Source: Nitrospirota bacterium (GTDB taxonomy: Bacteria; Nitrospirota; Thermodesulfovibrionia; Thermodesulfovibrionales; JdFR-86). Taken from it: 58,048 bases of DNA. The stretch spans positions 1 to 58,048 of the forward strand of contig JACQZC010000053.1 of assembly GCA_016207905.1 (NCBI GenBank), read 5' to 3'. This document shows, one piece after another, positions 15,865-24,053 of this stretch (the first letter of the stretch is position 1; every line of letters starts with the position of its first letter). The notes under the pieces were generated by a model. The model had not been told where the DNA came from. It saw only the letters and a program-made list of their open reading frames with translations, and did no database searches. The translations under genes and the position numbers were made by a program.

Positions 15865-16359
15865 ATGCCCAGAGAGCAGGAATTATTCCCGAAAACAATA
15901 TTTTGTATAGACGCCAGCGCTTTAATAAATCTCATGCCTCGTGGAAGGGATATATATCGGAGAGATGTATTCCCCACAATTTGGAATAAATTAGAAGATA
16001 TGATAAGAAATGGAGAGTTAATAGCATCGCTGGAAGTTTATAAAGAAATTAAAGCTGTGAGCGATAAAATTTATGATTGGTGTAAAAGTAACAAGGTGAT
16101 GTTCAAAGATATAGATGAATGTCAGAGACAAAAACTTCAGGAAGTTGAAAAGCAGTATGATAAAAATTATTGGAAAAATGAAAATAATAAAGAAGTGTGG
16201 GCTGATCCGTGGGTAATGGCTCTTAGCCTTTGTGAGGATGCAATCATCGTTACGGATGAGAAAAATACACAAAATAGGATTCCAGCAATAACTTCTATGC
16301 TTGGATTAAAGTGTCTTGGGTTATTAGATTTTTTTAAAAAGATAGGGATTAAATATTAG
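15865..16359 (+). CDS. DUF4411 PIN-like protein
   Basis: A 164-residue protein with a PIN-domain outline: IFCIDASALINLMPRGRDIY gives the first Asp and the Ser/Asn. ELIASLEVYKEIK supplies the Glu, WADPWVMALSL the central acid, and AIIVTDEKNTQ the last Asp/Glu. This is the DUF4411 family, a probable RNase partner of XRE-ImmA proteins. It lies 6 bases after the upstream gene. Start ATG 15865 follows a weak ribosome site. Confidence 0.85.
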   Translation: MPREQELFPKTIFCIDASALINLMPRGRDIYRRDVFPTIWNKLEDMIRNGELIASLEVYKEIKAVSDKIYDWCKSNKVMFKDIDECQRQKLQEVEKQYDKNYWKNENNKEVWADPWVMALSLCEDAIIVTDEKNTQNRIPAITSMLGLKCLGLLDFFKKIGIKY

Positions 16360-16476
16360 AGGCGAAAATCAAGCACCACCGAATGAAGAATAATTAAATT
16401 TTAAAACTCCAGCACTTCACTTCACTGAAATTTAACAAAGGGGTTATTGAGGGGCTTGACAAATGACAAAAAAGGC
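16360..16476. other. Intergenic sequence without a recognised gene
   Basis: Nothing coding. GGCTTGACAAAT occurs twice (about 16453 and 16474), so the first TTGACA (16456-16461) may be an alternative or decoy -35 box for the promoter that follows. Confidence 0.4.
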
Positions 16477-16505
16477 TTGACAAATCAAAAACCATGCCTT
16501 ATACT
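16477..16505 (+). promoter_or_regulatory. Near-consensus promoter upstream of leader repeat copy 3
   Basis: TTGACA (16477-16482), a 17-base spacer and TATACT (16500-16505). Two palindromes follow: CTACTAA/TTAGTAG around 16504-16525, and GTTGATA-AA-TATCAAC around 16552-16567. Both look like operator sites over the transcription start and early leader. The transcript would enter repeat copy 3 and then the PilZ gene at 16741. Confidence 0.7.
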
Positions 16506-16574
16506 ACTAACTATAGTTTTAGTAGATTATAGCTATAAAACGATGGTTGAGGTTGATAAATATCAACTTAATCA

Positions 16575-16650
16575 ACATGGGAATCCTTAAAAATCAAGGG
16601 GTTATGAGGCACCCCCCCCACCCCATAAACTAAAGCAAAGGGATGATGAA
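16575..16650 (+). repeat. Dispersed leader repeat, partial copy 3
   Basis: Matches the 3' third of the copies at 14-172 and 9086-9246: TTAAAAATCAA, then GGGGTTATGAGGCACCCC, then CATAAACTAAAGCAAA. TTATG and CATAA can pair around the C-rich loop. It lies about 90 bases before the PilZ gene and downstream of a strong promoter. Confidence 0.75.
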
Positions 16651-16740
16651 GAGCAGGAAAGGTCAAGGCTGAACTTTGATTTTGCTGACAGACAAAGAAT
16701 GATTTCTTGCAAACAGCATTTTAATGGTATAAACTAAGAC

Positions 16741-17067
16741 ATGCTTAAAAGGAAAAAAGTGCGGATTTCAATAACAAAGGATGTAACAATCAATAAGACT
16801 ACAAAGGCAGAAGGACTTGACCTCTCAGAGGAAGGGATGTATCTTTATACGACAAAGACATTCATTACAGGTAATATCATTCATATTAAGTTCAGGCTTG
16901 GCAATGAAACCCTTAATCTTACTGCAAAGGTCCAACACTCGCAAGCAGGCATAGGCATCGGAGTGAATTTTACAGACCTTGACAGAGAGACATTAAAGAA
17001 GATAAAAAATTACATCTCTATTAAGAGCCAGCTTTTACAGAAAGACTTTAGAGGAGAGAAATCATGA
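16741..17067 (+). CDS. PilZ domain protein
   Basis: A 108-residue single PilZ domain. The N-terminal KRKKVRI stands where c-di-GMP-binding PilZ domains have RxxxR, and GLDLSEEGMYL supplies the (D/N)xSxxG motif. Then come the beta-barrel strands and IGIGVNFTDLD. It probably binds c-di-GMP, although the first motif is not a clean RxxxR. It overlaps the substrate-binding protein gene by 4 bases, linking the two in one transcript. No clear ribosome site precedes ATG 16741. Confidence 0.85.
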   Translation: MLKRKKVRISITKDVTINKTTKAEGLDLSEEGMYLYTTKTFITGNIIHIKFRLGNETLNLTAKVQHSQAGIGIGVNFTDLDRETLKKIKNYISIKSQLLQKDFRGEKS

Positions 17068-18173
17068 GGAAAAGCTTTTTAGTATCAATATTCGTTATCC
17101 TAACAGCCATTACTGCATGTAAGCCAAAGGAAGATGTTATAAGAATCGGCATTGCAGGGCCAATGACAGGTCCTCAGGCAAAGATGGGAGCTGACTTTAG
17201 AAACGGCGTTGAGATTGCAGTTCAGGAGTGGAATCAAAAAGACGGGGTGTTAGGCAAAAGGATTGTCATAGAGGTCGGCGATGACCAAGCAGACCCAAAG
17301 CAAGCGGTCTCTGTTGCAAACAGGCTTGTTAACCGCGGTGTTGTCGGCATCATAGGGCACTTTAACTCAAGCTGTTCGATTCCAGCCTCTGATGTCTATG
17401 GGAGGGCAGGCATCCCTATGATAAGCCCTGCATCCACAAACCCCCTGCTTACAGAAAGGGGTATGAGAGGCGTCTTCAGGGTCTGCGGAAGGGATGACCA
17501 GCAGGGAATGATTGCCGCTCTTTTCGTAAAGAAAAAGCTGAAAGTGAAATCCGTTGCCATAATCCATGACAAGACAACCTATGGACAGGGACTTGCAGAT
17601 GAATTCAAGAAATCCTTAGGCAGTGATATAAAGACTGTTTACTACGGAGGCATTGTTCAGGGCGATAAGGACTTCAAGATGGTGCTTACTGCCATTAAGG
17701 ACAAAAATCCCGAGCTGATTTACTTTGGAGGCATATACCCTGAGGCAGGTCTCCTCGTAAGACAGGCAAGAGAGCTTGGCATCGAAACCCCCTTTATGAG
17801 CGGAGATGGAACGATAGACAAGAAGTTTGTTGAAATAGCAGGCAAAGATGCCGCAGAAGGCACATTCCTTACATTCAGCCCTGACCCAAAGAACATACCC
17901 ACTGCAAAGACATTCATGCAGACTTATAAGATGAGATTCGGAGACATCGGGCCTTACTCCATTTATGCATACGATGCGATAAACATACTCCTTACTGCAA
18001 TTAAGGAGGCAAACACAATAGACACTAAGGCTGTCATAGAGAAACTCCATAGCCTTGAGTTTGAAGGCGGCCTTGGCAGGATTAAATTCGATGAAAAGGG
18101 CGATGTGGTTAATGCACCTTATGTCATCTGGATTACAAAAAGCGGCGAGTTTGTGGAGTTCTGGAAACCCTAA
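17064..18173 (+). CDS. LivJ/LivK-type periplasmic ligand-binding lipoprotein
   Basis: A 369-residue type I periplasmic binding protein of the branched-chain amino-acid family. It has a lipoprotein signal (cysteine in ITACKPK), then IRIGIAGPMTGPQAKMGAD, the family N-terminal strand. Further blocks are VVGIIGHFNSSCSIPASDVY, ISPASTNPLLT and FRVCGRDDQQG. No LivHMGF permease or ATPase genes are nearby. With a PilZ gene overlapping its start, a sensory or scavenging role separate from a full transporter is possible. It converges on mqnB with a 4-base overlap. Confidence 0.9.
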   Translation: MRKSFLVSIFVILTAITACKPKEDVIRIGIAGPMTGPQAKMGADFRNGVEIAVQEWNQKDGVLGKRIVIEVGDDQADPKQAVSVANRLVNRGVVGIIGHFNSSCSIPASDVYGRAGIPMISPASTNPLLTERGMRGVFRVCGRDDQQGMIAALFVKKKLKVKSVAIIHDKTTYGQGLADEFKKSLGSDIKTVYYGGIVQGDKDFKMVLTAIKDKNPELIYFGGIYPEAGLLVRQARELGIETPFMSGDGTIDKKFVEIAGKDAAEGTFLTFSPDPKNIPTAKTFMQTYKMRFGDIGPYSIYAYDAINILLTAIKEANTIDTKAVIEKLHSLEFEGGLGRIKFDEKGDVVNAPYVIWITKSGEFVEFWKP

Positions 18174-18862
18174 ATCAGGCTTATTATCTTTAGCACTGCC
18201 TCCTGACATCTCCTTGAGGCAAGGGCTTTGTCCCATTTTCTTAAATCCCTGTCTTCAACCATATTGCTTATGCCCCTTAGCTCAAGAAGCGGTATGCCAT
18301 ACATAGTGCATATATGTGCGACAGAGGCGCCTTCCATATTCTCGCATATGGCATTACATTTTCTGCTCAGCTCATTTGCCCTTTTTAATGTGCCTGTAGA
18401 GGTAGATACGGTAAGAAATACGCCCTTATGCACAGTTGGTAGCACCCTCATAGCTTTTTTAATCAGTTTAGTGTCAAGAGGAAATTCGTTGAAGTATTTT
18501 TTTTTGCCTTTTTTAATCAGTGGTATCCCGATGGTATTTAGACCGTGAAATCCATTTTTTAAGAGTACTCCTGTGTCAGCATATATCTCCTTTTCAGCCA
18601 CTGCAATGTCACCTATTTTTAAGCCTGATGATGGATATGCACCACCAATGCCAAAGGCAATAACAGCCTGAGGTAAAAACTCCTTTATAAGCAGGGTAGT
18701 TGCATGTCCTGTATTTACAGCACCTATGCCTGAGGAGATATATAAGACATTATTGCCAATGAACAAGCCCAAGAGGTCGGACTTAGGGGGTTGCTTCAGG
18801 CAGAGCCTTTTTATCAGGAGATTGGCTTCAAAGGGCACTGCACTGATAAGTCCCCAACGCAT
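18170..18862 (-). CDS. mqnB: Futalosine hydrolase
   Basis: A 230-residue nucleosidase of the MTAN/futalosine hydrolase family, removing hypoxanthine from futalosine in the alternative menaquinone pathway. Motifs: WGLISAVPFEA at the N-terminus, SSGIGAVNTGHAT, FGIGGAYPSSGLKIGDIAVAE, then ENMEGASVAHICTMYGIPLLELRGISN, where MqnB has the M-E-G-A substrate loop. Plain MTA/SAH nucleosidases have a similar fold, but the ELRGISN end and the size favour MqnB. The gene abuts the SBBP gene upstream (1-base overlap). Confidence 0.85.
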   Translation of the reverse strand: MRWGLISAVPFEANLLIKRLCLKQPPKSDLLGLFIGNNVLYISSGIGAVNTGHATTLLIKEFLPQAVIAFGIGGAYPSSGLKIGDIAVAEKEIYADTGVLLKNGFHGLNTIGIPLIKKGKKKYFNEFPLDTKLIKKAMRVLPTVHKGVFLTVSTSTGTLKRANELSRKCNAICENMEGASVAHICTMYGIPLLELRGISNMVEDRDLRKWDKALASRRCQEAVLKIISLI

Positions 18863-20205
18863 CAGCCTATGCCGATTTTCTTAAGCAGTCCTTTGAAAAA
18901 CGATTTGATACGGCTAAAGAATCCCTCCTCCTTAGGTGCATTGAGCTTAAAAAGACAAAGGTCATAAGCGCCCTGACTGCCATTTTCTTCAATCGTGCCT
19001 GAGGTTTCTCCCACTGCATATACATTCATCGAGGAATCTACTGCCACACCGAATGCGTAATCTCCAGAGGAGGTTCCTGTCTGATAGGTCCATAGTTTTC
19101 TTCCCTTTGGGCTAAAGCTCACCACGAATGGGTCTGCATCTCCTCTGTTGACTCCACCAAGTCCACCCTCTGTATAGCCAGAGACATATGCATTCCCATT
19201 AGCATCGACTGCCACTGCATGTGCATAATCATTTTCAGCAGTGCCTGTCTGTTTCACCCAAAGCTTATTTCCATTGGAGCCATACTTAATGAGGAAGAGG
19301 TCGAATGCACCCGAACTTTTTAAGCCATCGAGCCCTCCGCCTGTGTAGCCCGCCACATAGGCATTACCGTCTTTGTCAACTGCCACTGCCCATGCCTCAT
19401 CCCATGATGGAGTCCCGGCTTGTTTACTCCAGAGCTTGGTACCGTTTGAGTCGTATTTAATAAGAAATATATCCCAACTGCCCATATGGGCATTGCCATC
19501 GAACCCTCCGCCTGTATAGCCAGCCACATAGGCATTTCCGTCTTTGTCAACTGCCACTCCGTAGGCTATATCATCCGATGCAGTCCCCATCTGTCTAACC
19601 CAGAGCATATTTCCATTTGTGTCGTATTTGATTAAGAAGATGTCTGCACTGCCTGCATTGGTTGAGCCCTCGAAACTTCCATATGTATAGCCTGCCACAT
19701 AGGCATTACCGTCTTTGTCAACTGCCACTGAATAGGCATAATCGTTTTTTTCTGTGCCCATCTGCTTGCTCCAGAGCTTATTGCCACCTGCATCGTGCTT
19801 GACCAGAAAAAAGTCATACTGGCCTAAGTTCATATTGCCGTCGAGACCTCCATATGTATAGCCAACCGTATATACATCGCCTTTTTGGCCAACTGCAATG
19901 CTATATGCCTCTTCCCACGATGAGGTTCCCATCTGCGTTGACCAGAGCTTCCTTCCGCCTGCATCGTATTTGCCTAAGATAAGGTCACGATAGCCTGCTC
20001 CACGAAGCCCATCAAAATTACCTGACGAGGAGCCTGCTATATAGGCATTGCCCTGTTCGTCTAATGCCACTGCATAGGCGAAATCATCCGCAGGACTTCC
20101 CATCTGTTTTGTCCATGCCTTTGTAGGCTGAGGCGGAGTGCAGGAGAAAAGCAATAAAACAGATAAAGCACCGATAATAACAAGAGGAGAGGATTTCCTT
20201 TTCAT
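18862..20205 (-). CDS. Seven-repeat SBBP beta-propeller lipoprotein
   Basis: A 447-residue secreted lipoprotein (cysteine in LLFSCTPP). It is built of seven ~51-residue SBBP repeats, each with a W..Q.G motif (WTKQMG, WSTQMG, WSKQMG, WVRQMG, WSKQAG, WVKQTG, WTYQTG), a DD/DYAY..AVD..GNAYVAGYT block and a D.FLIKYD strand. Seven repeats suggest a closed seven-bladed propeller. The last ~20 residues (FFSRIKSFFKGLLKKIG) form a basic amphipathic helix that is not part of the repeats and may sit on the membrane. Function is unknown; such propellers usually bind proteins or polymers. The repeats are near-identical at DNA level in the middle of the gene, indicating recent repeat expansion. Confidence 0.88.
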   Translation of the reverse strand: MKRKSSPLVIIGALSVLLLFSCTPPQPTKAWTKQMGSPADDFAYAVALDEQGNAYIAGSSSGNFDGLRGAGYRDLILGKYDAGGRKLWSTQMGTSSWEEAYSIAVGQKGDVYTVGYTYGGLDGNMNLGQYDFFLVKHDAGGNKLWSKQMGTEKNDYAYSVAVDKDGNAYVAGYTYGSFEGSTNAGSADIFLIKYDTNGNMLWVRQMGTASDDIAYGVAVDKDGNAYVAGYTGGGFDGNAHMGSWDIFLIKYDSNGTKLWSKQAGTPSWDEAWAVAVDKDGNAYVAGYTGGGLDGLKSSGAFDLFLIKYGSNGNKLWVKQTGTAENDYAHAVAVDANGNAYVSGYTEGGLGGVNRGDADPFVVSFSPKGRKLWTYQTGTSSGDYAFGVAVDSSMNVYAVGETSGTIEENGSQGAYDLCLFKLNAPKEEGFFSRIKSFFKGLLKKIGIG

Positions 20206-20282
20206 ATCAATACCTCCATAAATCTAATGCATATAAGAATAAAACAACTCGCATTAAAAAATCCACAGGGAAACTACGAATC

Positions 20283-20990
20283 TCAGGGTGAAGCTATATA
20301 TTGTATATGCGTCTTAATGAGCTCCTTAAGCTCAAGTAGCATACTAACCGATGGCTTTATCCTACTCATCTTCTGGATGTCCCAAAGCCTCAGGCTCTCA
20401 TAAAGCTTTATTGCCCCAGATGAAAGAGGGCTCAAAACCGAGATTTGGTTATAAGCCCTGACACAGGCATTACAGAGCATCGCCCCTTCCATATAAAAGC
20501 CATCTACTTGTTTTTTGCATTTTACGCACTTCAAAGAGGGTGAGTAGCCTGCTATGTCAAGCAATCTTATCTTATAAAGCATCACTGGTGGCACGGTAGA
20601 GTGTTTTTTATCGAGCATGTGAAGTGAGGTCATCAGAAGGGAGAATGCCTTTTTATTTACCTCTGCCTCGGGCAAAAGCATAAGGGTAATTCCTGCCATC
20701 TCGGATGCATCCATTAGGTCAGAGAGATTTTCCCTTAATCCGTGAAAGGATGTAATTATGTCTGACTGAGTCAATCTGGGCAGTCTTACATCTTCTTTTC
20801 CAACGAATGCGACTTTAGAATATGTAAATGGCTCCAGAGAGCTTCCAAACCTGCTTTTTATTTTTCGGGAGCTTTTTGCAATCGCATTTATGATGCCATA
20901 ATCCAGTGTAAGAAAAGTAACTATCAGGTCTGCTTCCTGAAAAGGATTATTCTTAAGGACAATAGCCTCTGTTCTACGATACAGGCTCAC
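20283..20990 (-). CDS. recO: DNA repair protein RecO
   Basis: A 235-residue RecO: an N-terminal OB fold (RRTEAIVLKNNPFQEADLIV, then SRKIKSRFGSSLEPF) and a C-terminal helical part with a zinc site CVKCKK...CNAC. RecO anneals DNA and loads RecA with RecR in gap repair. It starts with GTG at 20990, overlapping the stop of the upstream bifunctional nuclease gene (GTGA). The order era - nuclease - recO puts it in a compact operon. era and recO neighbourhood is common in bacteria. Confidence 0.93.
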   Translation of the reverse strand: MSLYRRTEAIVLKNNPFQEADLIVTFLTLDYGIINAIAKSSRKIKSRFGSSLEPFTYSKVAFVGKEDVRLPRLTQSDIITSFHGLRENLSDLMDASEMAGITLMLLPEAEVNKKAFSLLMTSLHMLDKKHSTVPPVMLYKIRLLDIAGYSPSLKCVKCKKQVDGFYMEGAMLCNACVRAYNQISVLSPLSSGAIKLYESLRLWDIQKMSRIKPSVSMLLELKELIKTHIQYIASP

Positions 20991-21439
20991 ATGACATTGC
21001 CAAAGTCTTCTGGCTTAAGGTTTTTAAGCCATTCTTCAAGCTCATCTGTATTTTTTCTTTCTAATATCCCATCCTCGACGAATATAGGTGCACTTGACCT
21101 AAGGGCAACTGCAACTGCATCCGAGGGTCTTGAGTCAATCGGTATATCCCGTTTTCCATCGGTTAGATAAATGAGGGCATAGTATGTGTTGTCTAATATC
21201 TCTGTAACCACAATCCTCGTGACCTTTACCTTAAGGAGGTCAATGAGGTTTCTGATGAGGTCATGGGTCAGAGGCCTTGGTGTTGCCACCTTGCCCAGTG
21301 CAAGGGCTATAGAGTCTGCCTCTGGTTTTCCAATCCAGATGGGTAAAGTGTCTGAGCCATCCACTTCCTTAAGAAGTAGGATATACATGTTACTTCTCGG
21401 GTCGAATAAAAGACCCTCGACCTTCATACGAATCAACAT
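20987..21439 (-). CDS. DUF151 bifunctional nuclease-family protein
   Basis: A 150-residue protein of the bifunctional nuclease (BFN, DUF151) family. Family strands are present: VEGLLFDPRSNMYILLLKE, LPIWIGKPEADSIALAL and DIPIDSRPSDAVAVALRSSAPIFV. The RPSDAVALA-like block is diagnostic. BFN proteins have RNase and DNase activity in plants; the bacterial role is unclear. It sits between era (1-base gap) and recO (4-base overlap), suggesting joint expression. Confidence 0.9.
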   Translation of the reverse strand: MLIRMKVEGLLFDPRSNMYILLLKEVDGSDTLPIWIGKPEADSIALALGKVATPRPLTHDLIRNLIDLLKVKVTRIVVTEILDNTYYALIYLTDGKRDIPIDSRPSDAVAVALRSSAPIFVEDGILERKNTDELEEWLKNLKPEDFGNVM

Positions 21440-21440
21440 A

Positions 21441-22343
21441 TCACTTTAACCCCAATTCTGCTAAAGCTGTCTCATTCTTTCGCCAGTGCGGTTTGACCTT
21501 GACCCAGAGCCTGAGATAAACCTTTGTATTAAGCATTCTTTCAATATCAGCCCTTGCTGAAGTCCCCACCGCCTTAAGCCTCAGCCCGGCTTTTCCTATT
21601 ATAATACCTTTTTGACTATTTTTTTCAACATAAATATTTGCCGAGATGGAAATTATGTCTTTTTCCTCTGACCAGTCGATAACCTCAACTGCACAGGCAT
21701 GTGGAACCTCCTCCTCGGTTTCTTCCATGACCTTTTCCCTTATTATCTCGGAAACCATAAACCTTTCGAGCTGGTCAGTTACAAGGTCATCGGGATAATA
21801 TTTAGGTCCAAGTGGAAGATGCTCGAGAATCCTCTCGAGGACTATATCTATGCCATCGCCTTTGAGGGCAGAAACAGGGATTATCTCCTTAAAGGGATAA
21901 ATCTCCTTATACTCCTCGATTACAGGCAGAATCATAGGCTTTTTCACAGTGTCTGTCTTGTTTATGAGAAGGAAAACAGGTGTTAGTGGAAAGCCCTTCA
22001 GGAGTTTTACGATGCCAATGTCATCATAAGAAGGCGCCGAGGGCTCCACCATAAAAAGTATCACATCCACATCCCTTAATGCCTCTTTTGCCCTTTTCAC
22101 CATAAGTGCACCGAGGGCATGTCTTGGTTTGTGAATGCCCGGTGTATCTATGAATATTATCTGGGAGTCCTTCAGGGTTTTTATTCCGATAATCCTGTTT
22201 CGTGTTGTCTGTGGCTTTGAAGTTACTATGGAGACCTTCTCGCCTAAGATCGAGTTAAGGAACGTGGATTTTCCTACATTGGGCTTTCCTGCTATCGTTA
22301 CATATCCCGAATGGAAAAGCCCCTGCCCATTTTCATCCTTCAT
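21441..22343 (-). CDS. era: GTPase Era
   Basis: A 300-residue Era: an N-terminal Ras-like GTPase with GKPNVGKST (P-loop), KPQTTRNRI (switch I), DTPGIHKP (G3) and NKTD (G4), then a KH domain with VEKNSQKGIIIGKAGLRLKAVG. Era binds 16S rRNA 3' ends and supports 30S maturation. It is the first gene of the era - BFN - recO unit. ATG 22343 is the start. A ~118-base divergent region separates it from the GYD gene. Confidence 0.97.
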   Translation of the reverse strand: MKDENGQGLFHSGYVTIAGKPNVGKSTFLNSILGEKVSIVTSKPQTTRNRIIGIKTLKDSQIIFIDTPGIHKPRHALGALMVKRAKEALRDVDVILFMVEPSAPSYDDIGIVKLLKGFPLTPVFLLINKTDTVKKPMILPVIEEYKEIYPFKEIIPVSALKGDGIDIVLERILEHLPLGPKYYPDDLVTDQLERFMVSEIIREKVMEETEEEVPHACAVEVIDWSEEKDIISISANIYVEKNSQKGIIIGKAGLRLKAVGTSARADIERMLNTKVYLRLWVKVKPHWRKNETALAELGLK

Positions 22344-22461
22344 ATCGGATTATAGCATTTACTTCATTGCCCTTATACAGCTCTTATACAAACCCATTGA
22401 CCCTTGATTCAAAAAATTATACAATGTATAAGGAAGAGGGAAAAGAAAGGAGGTAGGTAAA

Positions 22462-22746
22462 ATGGGGATATATGTTATATTAAGCACGCTAACGGATGAG
22501 GGCAGAAAAACCATCAAGCAGAACCCATCGAGGATTCTTGAGGTAAACAAAGAGCTTGAAAAAATGGGTGTTAAGGTGAAAGAGCAGTTTGCAGTGCTTG
22601 GACCTTATGACTTCGTAAATATCGTAGAGGCTCCTGACAATGACACAGTTATGCGCATGTCAGTTGAGCTTGGCTCGAGAGGCTCTGTTCATCTTCTTTC
22701 ACTTGCCGCACTGCCTATTACGGAATTTATAAAAAACCTGAAATGA
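22462..22746 (+). CDS. GYD domain protein
   Basis: A 94-residue GYD-family (dimeric alpha/beta barrel-like) protein: YVILSTLTDEGRKTIKQNPSR, KVKEQFAVLGPYDFVNIVEAP where the GxYD motif appears as GPYDFV, and ITEFIKNL at the end. The biochemical role of the family is unknown. AAAGGAGG before ATG 22462 gives a firm start. A TusA-like gene follows 85 bases downstream. Confidence 0.85.
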   Translation: MGIYVILSTLTDEGRKTIKQNPSRILEVNKELEKMGVKVKEQFAVLGPYDFVNIVEAPDNDTVMRMSVELGSRGSVHLLSLAALPITEFIKNLK

Positions 22747-22831
22747 TAAACATCTTCCCCCTTCCTCATATTCAGGTTTATAAAATCCAAAGGCAGAGGG
22801 TTAAAAACCCCAATTAGAACTGGAGGTAATA

Positions 22832-23068
22832 ATGGCTGATATAAAGGCTGATGTCTCTTTAGATACAAGCGGGCTGAATTGCCCAATGCCTATTCTTAAG
22901 GTAAAGAAAGCCCTCGACACAGTATCAGCAGGTCAAGTGCTTGAGGTCATATCAACCGACCCAGGCACAAAGGCTGATATTCCTGCCCTTCTAAGAAAGC
23001 TTGGTCATGAGCTCATAGGCTCCAAGGAAGAAGGAAAGTCTTTTTATTTCTATATAAAGAAAAAATAG
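22832..23068 (+). CDS. TusA/SirA-like sulfur carrier protein
   Basis: A 78-residue TusA-family protein with the conserved LDTSGLNCPMPILKVKKAL segment, in which Cys of CPMP carries the persulfide. The rest (GQVLEVISTDPGTKADIPALL) matches the family. TusA proteins move sulfur for tRNA thiolation, molybdopterin or dissimilatory sulfur pathways. Nothing adjacent decides which. It converges with the next gene (1-base gap). Confidence 0.92.
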   Translation: MADIKADVSLDTSGLNCPMPILKVKKALDTVSAGQVLEVISTDPGTKADIPALLRKLGHELIGSKEEGKSFYFYIKKK

Positions 23069-23069
23069 C

Positions 23070-23915
23070 TCACAGGTCTATGTCTCTGTCGGAGATGCAG
23101 GCATCTTCCTCTTCAGAGAGGGTATAGGTTTTTGTTTTTGCAATGTCAACGGTCTCGTTTCTTTCCTGAAGCTCCATAAAGATGTATGGTTTCGTTGACA
23201 CTGGAAGTTTTGGGTCGGAATAAAGGAGCCTAAGGTCAGAGGTCTTCATGCCCTTTATGAAGTCTATGATATACTGCATGGGCGTGTAGAAATTCCTGAT
23301 AAGCGCGTACCTGATAGCATATCTCAATGCCCATTTCGGATGCTCTGCTACTGCCTCTATCAGAGTCTGCTTTGTCGAGGATTTATTAATCAGTGTGTAA
23401 AGGTGTCCTTCTACGAGCGACGGACTGTCCAGGCATACGCTTATGACAGACTTATCGGATTTTCCCATGATTGCCATTACGACACTACTGCTTGCCCGCT
23501 TTGCAAGAGACTTTTTGACACCCAAGGGCATTGGCAGTATTTTCTCTATGAGAATCAGCTCTATCTTCTGCCTTATATTTAGGGGGATGCGCTGGTATCT
23601 CGTCAGGTCTCCGAGGTCTAATGTGCCAATGAACTTAAGAAGGGACAGTGTTACTTTCTGTGGGGTTTTGGGATTCTTGCAAAGGACAAGCTTTAGCTCA
23701 GAGCTTTCCTTAAACCTCACATCTCCTGCCAGAAAGCCAAGGGTCTCTAAAGGGGTGTTTCTGCTTCTTGCTATGAATACCGCCATCTCCTCCTTGAGAT
23801 TTTTATTGAATACAGCATTGGAAAGCACCTCAGGGTGTTGTGTTATCAGGAGTTCCCATAGGGCATCTCCACCTACAGTCCTTGCCGATTTTATGAGACT
23901 ATGAGCTATATCCAT
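23070..23915 (-). CDS. Helical-repeat protein of unknown function
   Basis: A 281-residue soluble protein without signal peptide or known catalytic motif. The sequence is a run of short helices: ITQHPEVLSNAVFNKNL, ARSRNTPLETLGFLAGD, VLCKNPKTPQKVTLSLLKF, AVAEHPKWALRYAI. This spacing is typical of HEAT-like or leucine-rich-variant repeats, in which each unit has a NP.TP or H-P turn. An acidic tail ends the protein. It may be a scaffold. Family not named with confidence. It is flanked by TusA-like and two-domain PilZ genes on the other strand. Confidence 0.7.
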   Translation of the reverse strand: MDIAHSLIKSARTVGGDALWELLITQHPEVLSNAVFNKNLKEEMAVFIARSRNTPLETLGFLAGDVRFKESSELKLVLCKNPKTPQKVTLSLLKFIGTLDLGDLTRYQRIPLNIRQKIELILIEKILPMPLGVKKSLAKRASSSVVMAIMGKSDKSVISVCLDSPSLVEGHLYTLINKSSTKQTLIEAVAEHPKWALRYAIRYALIRNFYTPMQYIIDFIKGMKTSDLRLLYSDPKLPVSTKPYIFMELQERNETVDIAKTKTYTLSEEEDACISDRDIDL

Positions 23916-24053
23916 CCCTTAATAAGATTATACTTGAATCGCCCTGTTATTTCTATTCAGAGTAATTAAAATATTTGTGTTGACATTCATTAGGTGATAT
24001 ACTTATTTTTAAAAAGGGGCATTCCTGAAGTAAGAGGTAAGAGACCTGCTTAG

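Noticed and set aside
19320-19550. Repetitive Met/Trp-rich frames antisense-phase to the SBBP gene
   Set aside because: They are alternative frames of the SBBP repeats and have no independent support.
19190-19820. CRISPR-like spaced repeats
   Set aside because: The regular repeats are coding units of the SBBP propeller of about 150 bases, not short repeats with unique spacers. No array was seen elsewhere.
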